Made by a program: the position numbers and the translations under genes
DNA from: Asterella californica
Taxonomy: Eukaryota; Streptophyta; Marchantiopsida; Marchantiales; Aytoniaceae
DNA length: 64,000 bases
Assembly (NCBI GenBank): GCA_036924285.1
Contig: JAYKYS010000006.1
Span: forward strand, 24,588,001 to 24,652,000
Reading direction: 5' to 3'
The notes under the pieces: model-generated
The model's database searches: none
What the model was told of the DNA's origin: nothing
The model's input: the letters and a program-made list of their open reading frames with translations, nothing else
Shown: piece by piece, positions 11,240 to 22,890 of the stretch
How the letters are laid out: each line of letters opens with the position of its first letter
How positions within the stretch are numbered: the stretch's first letter is position 1

Positions 11240-13666
11240 TGCACTGAGGGCTCTATTTCTATTAGTTTTAATTCTTACGTTCCATACAATGAAGGCCACT
11301 CTATATATTAGCGTCCGAAATTTCTTCTTCATCGTCACTTACACTCCAACCCTCTCGATGCTTATCTGAAACGGAAGTACAATTCTAAGTTGTTAATTCT
11401 AAGTTTCCCTTCGGGGCGTTGGTTGTTTGGCCATTCGGGTCCTTCTTTCCCTTGTAAGGATTGATGGGGTATTTCTATCCGTTGGCTATTCATTGCGTCG
11501 AGTGTTCAGACATTCTAAGTTTACTAACTTAGTAAACGTAGTTCTCTCATGTGAAGGATATCAAATAACAAGGATATTGTAAAAAAAAGACGATTCATTA
11601 AGTACCAAATAATTCATCAGTGATGAGATGTACTAAGCATACAAATAAACAGATGCAGAAGCACTATGAAAAAAAAAAGAAACAGACTGAAAGACCAACC
11701 TACACCAATACCTACACGTTTATGCATCAACATGAGTTACACTCTCGTGCGTTAATTAACAGATGAGATTGTCCATGCTAAAGTACGTAGTTATAGCAAA
11801 AATTTAAATAAAGGTTTCCTCCAAACTAAGGTTGGAAGTTAGAACTCAAAATTTTCACTTCAATATTCAAAAGGGAAAAGATCTCGGTGAATGTTGCCTT
11901 ACCGTACATGGTAAATAAGAGTACTTTGTTATTTGCAAGCTCACCAGACGATGCGGATTCATGGACACCTGCACGACATTAATTTATGGGAGTAGAGCTA
12001 ACTCCAAGTCCTCTGTTCTAGCCAGTGGTCGTGCTTGAATGGGATATCGGCCGATTGGTCGGCTCTGACCGTGCGGATTCGGATTTCCGTTTTACGTGTG
12101 TTGACGGAGGAAAACTCTCTCTTGTCCTGGGTCTTTGTGTATCTCCCTTCAAAGATCGTGGAGATCGATCCAAGCTCCGAAGTCTAAGTTCTCGCTGCAA
12201 TAGCTTCACTCTACATAGTCGGCGCGAGCTCTAGGTCTACGAAATGTATGGCGCATGGCAGAAAGGAGATGGCCATCGCAACTCCTTTCGATGTTTTACA
12301 CCACAACACTGCTTTCATGAGTTGGGAGCTTATTCCGATCTCGCTCAAACGTTTTGACTACGACGATGCGTTAAAAGGCCCTAATGAGTCTCTTTCCGGT
12401 CAACCCTTCCCTGAGGAACATTCGAGTTCAGAGCAGATATACAAATCTGATGGTTCTGGCGGATGATCTCAGTAATATATGACTACAACTGGGGTTTAGG
12501 GTTTAGGTCCGTCCTGTTGTACCTTCGATTACACGACGTCGTGCTTGATATCGGCTACAGATGTGGTTGTCAGAAAAACATTGGAGAGAAACGCCAGGCG
12601 CGAATCCTGCTCTGCAGTTATGAAAGAAGCCGAGTTGGACTTCCACGAAGCATAAACGGGTCGGCTTTTGCTCTGTGGTTTCCTTACGCAGGTAAGTCTT
12701 TCAACATGGATTCCTAAAGCGCGCTTGGTATGTAAATGCAATTCCCCGCGAAACATGGGTGTCACGACTGAACTAAATCAGTCTTCTGAGTGTGGTCATC
12801 GTCATCTTTCGATGAGTACGTGACCGGCAGGCTAGTGTTCCAGGTGGCCGTTATACCAGTGTGCGGGCCACCAGTCTATACTTGTGAGCCGTGAGATCTT
12901 TCCCATTTTGTGCCGGAGTCTTCAAAGAAGTGAGACAGCTAAAGAGTGGCTGAGACAAGGGTTGAGGTGCATGCCAGGGAAGTGTGGAAACCTGCATGCT
13001 AAGCCTGTATGTAATTAGGTATCTGAGTGCACCTACTCACTGCGTACTGCGGTAACGTTTAGGTTTAACGAGTTCGAACGAGGAAACTTATTCACTCTCT
13101 CGACCCCTGCCTTCTCGTGAAAGGGATATAGGGAATCGTCCGTATAGATTTCCTGGAAAAGATTGTGACGAAACTGGAGCAAAAAGATGGCGATTCTGAT
13201 AATGAGTAGAGTACGACTCCTGTTAGCCAGGAGATGCGTAGGATAAGAATGGTGTATCGAGGCCTTGTATGGACCTGTTTGGTCGTAAAAGAATTTCTTT
13301 CGCTTTATGTCTGTACGAGTCTAGGAGTTAGAGAACTGTTCCCTGAACGACAGCTCTACAAAACACTAAGCTGTAAGTGTCCCAGGTCGCAGTAGAATGC
13401 CAGACTGAAGACCTTTCCGATGAGCAGTGTCACGAAATTATACATCTCTGTTGGGAGAACTCTGGTAAAATAGTCTTATGTAAGGTTTGTCTAATTTGTG
13501 AGTCCTGGCTGACTGGTTCACTGACTGTGTGCATAGGTCTAGGACTGGGATGCAGCATATCTTCGTGCCTCCATGCCTGATTCTCCTTGAGATAGAGAGT
13601 TGAGCGGTAGCAGGTTACAAGGTTTGGTGGATTTTAATGCCTTCGTCACGAAGTGAGGGTGCGACG
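11240..13666. other. intergenic; probable promoter/5' UTR of Crooked-neck at right end
   Basis: I see no gene. A short telo-box (GGGTTTAGGGTTTAGG, about 12491-12507) is a motif common in plant promoters but lies over 1.1 kb from the next start codon. Small open frames near 12.0-12.7 kb on both strands show no motif. The last few hundred bases probably hold the Crooked-neck promoter and leader. Confidence 0.45.
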
Positions 13667-16600
13667 ATGGCGATGAAGGAGGCAGACCCCGCTTTGGGGT
13701 TCTTGACGAAGAAGGAGACGGAGGTTAAATTGCCCCGTCCCACTCGTGTAAAGAACAAGACACCAGCACCAGTGCAAATTACGGCGGAGCAGATTCTGAG
13801 GGAAGCACGAGAGCGCCAGGAGGCGGAGATACGACCTCCAAAACAGAAAATCACAGACGCAGAGGAGCTTGGCGAGTACAGGCTCCGCAGGCGCAAGGAA
13901 TTCGAGGACCTTATTCGTAGGGTGAGATGGAATACCAGTGTATGGGTGAAATATGCCCAGTGGGAAGAAAGCCAGAAAGATTTTGCTCGTGCAAGATCCA
14001 TCTGGGAGAGAGCTTTGGAAGTAGATTACAGAAACACCACATTGTGGCTGAAGTACGCAGAAATGGAAATGAAGCATCGGTTTGTGAATCACGCAAGAAA
14101 CGTGTGGGACAGAGCTGTTTCGCTTCTCCCACGCATCGACCAGCTGTGGTACAAGTATATCCATATGGAAGAGATATTGGGTAATATAGCAGGTGCCCGA
14201 CAAATTTTTGAAAGGTGGATGGCATGGGAGCCAGACCATCATGGATGGTCCGCATTTATGAAGTTTGAGCTTAGGTACAATGAAATTGAGAGAGTTCGAG
14301 CTATATTTGAGAGATATGTCCAGTGTCATCCAACAGTAAAAGCGTGGGTGCGCTACGCCAAATTCGAGGTGAAGAACGGGGAGGTCGCTAGGGCTCGTAG
14401 GTGTTACGAGAGGGCTATAGAAGAGCTGGGTGAGGATGGACAAACGGAGGAACTCTATGTAGCTTTTGCGGAATTCGAGGAAAAGTTCAAGGAGTTGGAA
14501 AGAGCAAGGTGTATCTACAAATATGCTTTGGATCATATTTCCAAAGGACAGGCTGAGGATCTCTACAGAAAGTTCGTTGGATTCGAGAAGCAGTACGGTG
14601 ACAGAGAGGGCATTGAAGATGTGATTGTAGGGAAGCGAAGGTTTCAGTACGAGGAAGATGTGAAGAAAAATCCTCTCAATTACGATACGTGGTTTGATTA
14701 TGCACGGTTAGAGGAGAGCGTTGGCGACCGGGAGAGAACCAGGGAGGTCTACGAGAGAGCTATAGCAAATGTGCCTCCTGCAGAAGAGAAGCGTTACTGG
14801 CAAAGATATATTTACCTCTGGTTAGCTCCAATTGTCATTGAATGTGGGGTTTTCTTTTTCGATGGAGAATGTTGCATTCTGTCTGCGACCTCGGTCGTCA
14901 CGTTAGTTGCAGGCTTTTGTTGTTGTTTCATCCAATCTTCTTGTCTGTCACACTTTAGATGTTGGAAGTGACGAGCATCCCTTTTACAGGTCGTCATGTT
15001 AGTTGCAGGCGTTTGATGTTGTCTCATCCAATCCTGTTGTCTATCACTCTTTAGATGTCTGAAGTTGTGAGCATTCATTTTTACAGGATAAACTACGCGT
15101 TGTATGAGGAATTGGAGGCGGAAGATAGGGAAAGAACTCGGGAGGTGTATAGGTACGTTGACAGAAAGCCGGAACATTACTTAGTTGTTTGTGGGAGTGT
15201 GGCCGTAGTCATCTGATGTGCGATGAAGATGTAGAGGTAGGTTGAGAGTAGTGACCGTAGTGACCGTAGTCATCTAATGTGTGATGGAGGTGTACAGTTA
15301 GGTTGAGAGTTGTGACCGTAGTCATCTAAATGTGTGATGGAGGTGTACAGTTAGGTTGAGAGAAACATTAGTTAGTTGTTTCTGAGTGAGAGTATTGGCC
15401 GTAGTCATCTGATGTTTGATGAAGGATTTATATGTGACATGTGATCGCAGGGAGTGTTTGAAGCTTATACCGCATAAGAAGTTCTCCTTTGCCAAGATGT
15501 GGTTGATGGCAGCCCAGTTTGAAATCAGAGAGAAGAATCTCTCTGGAGCACGTCAATTGCTTGGGACTGCAATTGGAATGGCTCCAAAAGATAAGGTCAG
15601 TTCAGTCAGATATCGACTTAACATAAGTGGCCGAGTTTGAGCAGCAGAGTAGAATTACTTGTGGTAGATGAAGTCAAAATGTGATGTCTTGGACAGATCC
15701 TGTCTTCAGTTGTAGTATGTGAATATTTCGTCGGGTAGTGACGTTCCTTCATTCGGCATAACAAACGAATAATGTGTGTTTTTTTGGCCCTGACATTATT
15801 TTCTTTGAATAATTGTAACGTCCTCGTCCTCATTCAAGCCTTGATCGTGTACTTCTTTCTGGGCAGATCTTCAAGACATACATAGAAATAGAGTTGCAGC
15901 TTGGTAACATCGACAGATGTCGAAACCTATACGAGAAATATTTGGAGTGGGCCCCTGCCAACTGTTATGCTTGGAGCAAATATGCTGAATTGGAGAGGTC
16001 ACTAGGAGAGACAGAGCGAGGAAGGGCAATTTTTGAATTGGCCATCGCGCAGCCAGTGTTGGATATGCCCGAGCTGCTGTGGAAGGTATGATGGCTAATA
16101 TACGTTCATTCTGAAAGTACACAATTTGAAGTAGTTGTAAGTTCACTCTGCCAAGAAACTAACGAAGCACATGTACTACACAGGCATACATTGATTTCGA
16201 GATATCCGAAGTTGAGCATGAGCGGACTAGACAGCTCTACGAGAGGCTGTTGGATCGCACTAAGCACCTAAAGGTTTGGGTTAGCTACGCCAAGTTTGAG
16301 GCAGGTCTTCCTTTAGAAGAAGAGTCAAGAGCCGAGGAGGAAGGCCGAGAGCCTGATGTTCAAACCCTTCAGGAGCAAAAGCAGCAGAGAGTTCAGAGAG
16401 CTCGAGGTTTGTCTTTATTCTCACAACAGGCTAAACAGTTGTTATGTAGTTCTGTGCAATCAAGTGCCATATTAATGTCCAACATATATAGTCCTATACA
16501 ATCAACGAAAACTTCTGTCGCACATCACTTTAGTAACTTTCCTGACTTTCCTTTTACCTTGACTTTATTGACAGATTGAAGTCTTGCTTGGTATTTACGT

Positions 16601-17148
16601 CAGTTTTGATCTCTTTCAGGAGTGTTTGAGAGGGCCTTTGAGAGTTTCCGAAGTTCCGCTCCAGAGCAAAAGGAGGAAAGATCTATGCTTTTGGAAGAAT
16701 GGAGAGATTCAGAGCGCAGTTTTGATGAGCTGGGAGACGTAGCATCTGTGCAAAAGAAGATGCCACGTCGGGTGAAGCGTAAACGTCCTATCATATCCGA
16801 CGATGGGACCCCATCCGGGTATGTTTCCGTTTGCATCATTGTGCTCCGACTTTGGACCTTTCGTCTTCACCTCATGCTCTGAACTGGTGAAACATCTGAG
16901 TTGTTTCACCTGTCAGAAGTTTTACCAGTTCAGGCTTAGAACGGAAGTTATTGATCTCTTTGTAATACCACTTTCTTTTGCTGTTCCATGATGGTGATTA
17001 ACTCATTTGAGCTGCTGCTTTGTTCCTAAGCAGGTTTGAGGAATATACGGACTATATCTTTCCGGAAGAAACTGGAATGGCACCAAATCTCAAAATTTTG
17101 GAGGCTGCGTACAAATGGAAGAAACAAAAAGTTGCAGAAGAAGAATGA
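13667..17148 (+). CDS. CRNKL1: Crooked-neck-like / CLF1 (Syf3) spliceosomal HAT-repeat protein
   Basis: Seven exons: 13667-14820, 15087-15152, 15451-15595, 15867-16085, 16184-16406, 16620-16818 and 17034-17148, all GT-AG, joining in frame to 706 codons plus stop, matching the usual plant length of about 700. The protein starts [13 protein letters not shown]; an in-frame ATG at 13637 would add ten residues, but 13667 has the better context (GCGACGATGG) and matches orthologues. Nearly the whole chain is HAT repeats of the W..Y..fE type, from about residue 60 to 590, followed by a basic RRVKRKRP stretch resembling a nuclear signal and the conserved end [15 protein letters not shown]. Family role: scaffold of the Prp19/NineTeen complex in the nucleus, needed for spliceosome activation. 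Introns 1 and 2 contain internal repeats; intron 1 carries a duplicated acceptor. The gene looks intact. Confidence 0.95.
14893..15086 (+). repeat. tandem duplication inside Crooked-neck intron 1, duplicating the 3' splice site
   Basis: Two copies of about 97 bp, 14893-14988 and 14989-15086, each begin GGTCGTCA-GTTAGTTGCAGG and each end in a pyrimidine stretch followed by TTTACAG. The second TTTACAG at 15080-15086 is the acceptor that keeps the Crooked-neck frame. The first ends at 14989 and would add 97 nt and shift the frame. Confidence 0.85.
15180..15420 (+). repeat. short tandem repeats inside Crooked-neck intron 2
   Basis: Four diverged copies of a block with CCGTAGTCATCTGATGT and GATGGAGGTGTACAGTTAGG, spaced about 60-70 bp, fill most of intron 2. 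They are confined to the intron and do not touch either splice site. Confidence 0.7.
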
Positions 17149-18890
17149 AGGGGGAGTTCCTTCTTTGCTCGTTGTACATATATTGTTGAAATTGTAGAAT
17201 CATGGGAAAATTATTCTTCAGGTGATTTTAAACACCACCCACAATCTTGTGGTCGTCAATTTACAGGCAAGGTATTCTAGATTCGCAGTTTATCACCGTG
17301 GCGTCTATTCTTCTTCTGCAAGAGAGAGCGGACTTCTACGCTAACGCTGATGGTACAGTTTCGGTTCAGAAGATGGCATCAGTAAAGGATCTGGATGATT
17401 TCAGTTCGTTACACCACCAATCGTGGCTTTTCACGTTCTTGATGAGATAGATAATGTTCTGAAGAAAGCAGAGAAGTCCACGAAGTAAGTAGCATAGCAG
17501 AATCACACCTTGTGCGTGTCTTTTGTTAGAACTGTAATAGACTAGATGGAAAAACAGATCAGCAAAATGCGGAGAGTAAACAAGCGTATCACGTTTGAGG
17601 ATAAAAATCCAGAAGTTGTGTAACCGGCCAACCTTACATGTTCGACAGAAATTCTGAGGATTCCAGCGGCCATTATGAAAGCCCACTGCTATATACCTCT
17701 GTTGACCAAGTGAAAGAATATTCACATATGTACAAGCACGCGGAGAAGGAAGAGCATAAACTATGTCTTTCGGAACATCTACTTGGCATCGTCTGAATGT
17801 CAATAGTCTAGCAGTTACAGTTCATTACATGGGTATTATTGAGATCAAAGGAGAGACCCTGGAGAAAGACTCCATTACAACTTAGGGCCCGACCGCATCA
17901 CCAGTTTGGAAATGGGTCTCTCGACCAGTTCGCACGTTCAACCTCCTAACTGTATTGTTCTCTGTACTTACGTATTTTGTCGGGTACATAATTTGTTGGG
18001 TAAATGGTGGCCCGCAGATGACCATCCGGTTTTTCTTTTTGGCAAGATCAGCTATTTCGGCGTCATGTTCTCTGGTGACGTGTGGTGACCAGAGCTCGGC
18101 TAGATGCTGAAGCATGCGCTTATGTCTCCTGAACGCTTAAGCATCTAGCGCACTTGCACACAGGACTTTTCAAGTCGCGCATGGCTTCTGATCTACCTTT
18201 TGGAACTCTCCCTCTCATAACTACAGACATACAGGGATGATCAGGGAATTGAAGCTGTAACTTGGCTTCCTGGCTCATCCATCAAGTCTTCACATGACTT
18301 TTCAAGTCGCATAAGGCTTCTGATCTACCTTTCGGTAGATCAGGAAGCTCTCACACAATGCAATAAGTGAAGTTTTCGATAATATCCTCATGAAGCTACA
18401 TGCAGTAATATCGCTGTGAGGAAGCTTATGTACAGAGCCGCCCCATGCGCTGTAATCTGCAAGTCTATCACAAAGAGAATTAGAGAGTCTGAGTGTAGAG
18501 TTTGCATAAGCCAAAAATCTAAACCTCAAAATATAGACAGTAAAGCCTCGCAAGACATGCGAGCGAACAAACCATTTCATTTCAGTGGGCTAGTATATTA
18601 TGTCCTCACAAGAAGAGAACATGCAGTCTGAAGCTCTGCTAGGTAGTAAGTAGCTTCATTGTGTGTCGTCTGTATGCAACATGTTATGCTTGTTAACTTC
18701 AAGTAGACGAAACAACTCTACATGCAATATCATTCAGAGTTCCACCAAGTTGAATTCTTTTTGGTCCTTTCTAACCATTGCTAGACGCTTCACCTCTCGT
18801 TTGTCTCTTTTCTTCACTACTTCTATCATGAAAGCAGTGGAGGTCGTCCATCCACATGCAGCAAGTAAGTCAATGACATGTTGAATGTAG
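17149..18890. other. Crooked-neck 3' flank and intergenic DNA
   Basis: The 3' UTR of Crooked-neck begins here. No further gene is supported. A direct repeat containing TTTTCAAGTCGC and GGCTTCTGATCTACC occurs at 18166-18205 and 18299-18335, and the second copy forms a hairpin (18316-18348). Confidence 0.4.
18316..18348. repeat. hairpin with GATCTACC / GGTAGATC arms
   Basis: GCTTCTGATCTACC, loop TTTC, then GGTAGATCAGGAAGC: arms pair fully except for one bulged base. The left arm is part of a direct repeat with 18166-18205. Confidence 0.7.
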
Positions 18891-19609
18891 AAATGTTGAC
18901 TTAATATTAAAATATGCGGTACTCTCGATATCGAGAGTTAAATTTTCATAAAGCGCTCTCGAGTGCCCAGATTTAATAAAAAAATAATATTATAATATAA
19001 TATTTATTTCGAAATATACAATATATTCTATTGAAAGTCAAAGATCAATAGTTAATCTGAAGGGCATTTTTTCAGTATTCTGATGGTGTGTCCTAGTATG
19101 ACCGCATCACGCTTGGAATACTGTAGTACTTGGGATTGTAAAGTCATCTTGTTGAGACATAAACTTGGATAAGCTGATATGAGAGAGTATAAATTGGCAA
19201 GAAACTATCGAAGATCACCAAGTTATAAAATAATAATGTAATTAAAGTAGATGGGTCAAAGTGAGGGATATCGAGACATCAAAGGTGTATAAATCAGGTT
19301 CTATTTATCTTTATCGTTTTGTTTTGCATGATTTACTCTTTGGATGTAATTTACTTCGACATTGTTGACAATATTAACGTTCAACTCCGCATTACTTCAT
19401 ATAATATATTCTGATGTTGTTTAAGTCTTGCATAATCTATAATCTAATGTTTGTTGTTGATTATGTTAGTAATGTTTTTAACATCAAAACTCTAAAACTT
19501 GTTTAGAATTAATCCAAGTATGATGTACGAAGTAAATATCAAATTCTGTAGGTTTCATGTCTCTTCTCCAATCCTCATCTATCTATGTAAAGATTTGGAT
19601 ATGATTATA

Positions 19610-20550
19610 TTTTGGAAAAGATATAGAACGTTCTAGAATGATCGAGAGTGGAGATGATTACAAAATTTACTTCAAAATTTTAGATTAAATCTTCATTTCT
19701 TGATTAGGAAATTTACTTCAAAACTTTATGTAACTTTTCTCACTCCTTTTCTTGACCTCTATTCTAGATGATCGAGAGCGGAAATGATTACATAATTTTG
19801 AAAGAAATCATAACTTATATTCAGCACTTCTTGATTAGGAAATTTATTTAAAAAATTTAATTGAGTTTCTTCAGTTCTCTTCCTAAACTCCACTCTGATC
19901 GAGAGTGAAAGAGATTAGGAAAATATTGATGAAACTTTAACTTGCTTTCTCTACTTGTCTTCCTTAACTCTACTCTCCATGATAAAGAGTGGAGGTGATT
20001 AAGAAATTTACTTCAAAACTTTAATAACTTTCTTCAATCCTCTTCCTGAACTGTACTCTTGAAGATCGAGAGTTGAGGTGATTAGTAAATTCAGAAAGAA
20101 ACTTTAACTTATTTAATCTAATCAAAGATAAATTTGAAATAAAAGTAGATGTTAATTCTTTGGAGTAAAGCTGGTGGAGTTTTCTTATTTTTTAGAGAAA
20201 AAAATCCTTGAGGACTTAGCTCTTCTTCTTCTACTTTTTGTCTCCTTTTTCTTTTTCTTCTTTTTCTTTTTTTTTCTTTTTTTTACAATTCATTATTCTA
20301 CATCTTTTACAGCAAAACTCTTGAGATCGTGGTTTTTTTATTTTTATTTTTTTGTTACCATTCACTCTTTTACAACTTAAGTCTCGATGATCGAGAGTTT
20401 TTTTTCATCTTTTTCTTTTTAAAATTATATTTCTTTTCTTTTCTTACTATCATTCATTCTTCTACAACATAACTCTCGACGATCGACAGTTCTAGCTCTT
20501 CTTCTTTTTTTTAACTCTTCTAGAACATAACTCTTGATGATTGAAATTTC
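19610..20550. repeat. diverged tandem satellite built on GATCGAGAGT units
   Basis: The core TGATCGAGAGTGGAGATGATTA or a variant recurs near 19640, 19770, 19897, 19981, 20063, 20389, 20480 and 20535, followed by AAATTTACTTCAAAACTTTA and TCTTCCT-AACTC blocks. Spacing drops from about 128 to about 83 bp and is then interrupted by a pyrimidine tract (20218-20350). No coding content. Confidence 0.7.
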
Positions 20551-20672
20551 AACGCATTATAAGTCAAATTTTCAAATTTCTATAAAAATATTTTATATTG
20601 TTCCTTTTGTTATTTCTTAACATTTGTGACTTCTCGTTGCTTTATTTAACAAAACAAGGACAGGAAAGAATA

Positions 20673-20850
20673 TGTCGTGATCCTCAGTCTCAAGGTCGGG
20701 CGCAGACATGAACAATAGAACCCTAGTGGACTTGCGTTAGGTTGTGAACCCTGCGAGTAGGACTGAACGGCTTGGCCGGGAAGTCGAGATCAGATGAACC
20801 CTAAGTGGTTCTCTGAACGAAGATTGGAACATTTGGTTAGGACATAACCC
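20673..20850 (+). repeat. LTR-end copy of the Ty3/gypsy element at 33-37 kb
   Basis: About 175 bp here, starting TGTCGTGATCCTCA, match 36712-36885 at roughly 85-90% by eye, including GGACTTGCGTTAGGTTGTGA and the block GGCTTGGCCGGGAAGTCG. Similarity stops after the shared GGTTAGGACATAA. No polypurine tract precedes this copy, so it is a solo or 5' LTR fragment rather than a 3' LTR. Confidence 0.7.
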
Positions 20851-22597
20851 AATATTCCAATGTTAAATAATGTCCATGATGGGATATCTCTTTGGATAAA
20901 GAGAGTAGAATCAGATTTTGAATCATTGAAGATTGAAATTGATCAGTTGGATCAAAAAAAATGATTGGATTGGTGAAGAACCTTTGATTGATTGCTGATG
21001 CAAAATTGATGGAATATCAACTTCATGTCAAATTTGACTAATGGATGACAGCTCATATTCTTGCTGAATACTTGACCCGGATAGATTAAACATCGTGAGT
21101 CTATTCTTGTAGGACAGATCGCACGATAAGGAAGTTCTAAAATAAGTGCTAAAATCTGAAAAGATACAACAATTTTGCCATAGAAGCAATTGCAACAACC
21201 AATGCAACACAACACAAAGAGATCATGTTTAGACATAACTGTTAGAAGATATTCATTCTCTCGCATGCACAAACAAGAGCTGCCACCACCGCAAAAGTAA
21301 TCCCTTTGTCAAACCCAAGTAGGAGTTACAATGCTGACACAACCAGACCAATCGTGTATATTCAAATAAATTGTGATGACATAGTTGTCACCCCACGTGG
21401 GCATTGTCCAAGAAGCCACAAATTCATAATCTACACCTCGCACGTCCTCAACTGTTAATTCTACTCGAATACATTTTATATCCTCATCTTACACGTCTTA
21501 AACTTATATGTGTCTAGATGTTATTCATGAGAATGACAAACTCATAACTAACAATAACAGTTGTGACATTGTTCAAGCAAGAAGGAGTAAGACATCTAAC
21601 TATGCTCATAGAATCAAGAAAATGAAATAAAGCTTAAGGAAAACTTTGGTATACAAGCCTGATTACAACAGTGGATATGAGATCGACACACTCGATCCCA
21701 TTGATAGATAGATAAATGATGTGCATGAACAAGACGGACGGCAAAAAATATGATCATGAGCTCTTATGGACTTTTTACAACTACTCGTTACAAACCGCGC
21801 TCAAGTATAAACTCAACTCCATCTCCATCACTTCCATGCATTAACTCTTCATCTCTCGTCTGATACTCAATCCATTCTTACAAATGTTATTACATTAAAA
21901 CCTTGTTAAAAAATTTCAGAAGGAGGTGACAGTCGACTATCTTTCTAAAGCGATATCTATCATCTTGTTGAAAACACGATAAAACAAGATGTGGTGCATC
22001 CACTAGTACCCGACACTAATCGACATACTGAGCTCACTTGGAAAAATAATTGTTGAGATGGGTGATCTCTTCATATACAGAGATGTGGTCCGACCGATAT
22101 TCTGCTTCATTTGAAAACTTCATTCTTGTCTATATCGATGTGACATCATGGGAATGAACGACAAAAGGTCTTAAAGCATGGAAGATTAACCTTGGATAAC
22201 CTTGGATAACCTTGTAGACAAATCAAAGATTGAAAAAGAAATTCGGACAAGAAACAATGCATGACATCTAGATTTATATAAAGGTGTAACTGAGATGGAT
22301 AATATATTGGACATACAAATAGATTGATGCTAAAGTCTTTAAGTATATTGAAGAAAATATTTGGATAGTAAAAGCTCACATAACTACTTTATAAGATAAC
22401 TTCTCGAACTATAATAGTTGGAGAGAGAAACGTCTGACAAATCACATCATTGTATTTGATATGAGGAACTAAAGTTTGAGATTCATTACTTTTATAAAGT
22501 ACATCAAGGCAAAATCTGCTTGAACTTACATTCGTTATTATACTCTACACACCTTTTATCCTTTTATGAAGAGAATATAGCAAAATAATAAAATATG

Positions 22598-22890
22598 TTT
22601 ATGTCAAGAAAAGTGATCGGTCGATCACTTCTCAAAGAAAAGACACCTACGAAACAATCGACGTATGTGCTAAAATTCATGATGACATCATCAATTTTAC
22701 AAAACAAAACGAACAACATGACGAACACAAAGAAGAAATGATCTCTCAATCACTTCTCTAAGAAACATTGGATGATAGAAGAATGACATATACGCAAGAG
22801 ATAAGAAAAAAGTACAGCAAAGCACAAGAAAATGTTGAATTTGTGAAACCAAGAAAAGAAGTGATCCTTCGATCACTTCTCGTAATTGTC
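22598..22890. repeat. three ~124-bp units each with a GTGATC..GATCAC hairpin
   Basis: Hairpin cores lie at 22611-22630 (AAGTGATCG-GT-CGATCACTT), about 22737-22757 (degraded arms) and 22857-22879. All are followed by TCTC and preceded by AAGAAA. The spacing is nearly constant at 122-125 bp. Confidence 0.65.

Larger units (their letters stand above)
10551..11240 (-). repeat. tandem array of three ~230-bp tRNA-Val units
   Basis: Units start near 10551, 10776 and 11021. Each contains a spacer with ATTCAGTTTCG-like start, TGTCCGCGGGAA-like middle and GAACACGCACACGGAAT, ending in a minus-strand tRNA-Val(AAC). Divergence is moderate, with small indels in the spacers. The structure indicates local amplification of a whole tRNA transcription unit including its downstream T-run. 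Confidence 0.85.

Noticed and set aside
12491..12507. TTTAGGG repeats as a telomere relic
   Set aside because: Only two repeats; better seen as a telo-box or chance. Too short for an interstitial telomere.
13646..14536. 296-codon minus-strand open frame over Crooked-neck exon 1
   Set aside because: A shadow of the plus-strand coding exon, whose identity is clear from HAT repeats and full-length agreement with orthologues.
20174..20380. Plus-strand frame rich in Phe
   Set aside because: It lies in a pyrimidine tract of T and CT runs inside a satellite; low complexity, no gene.
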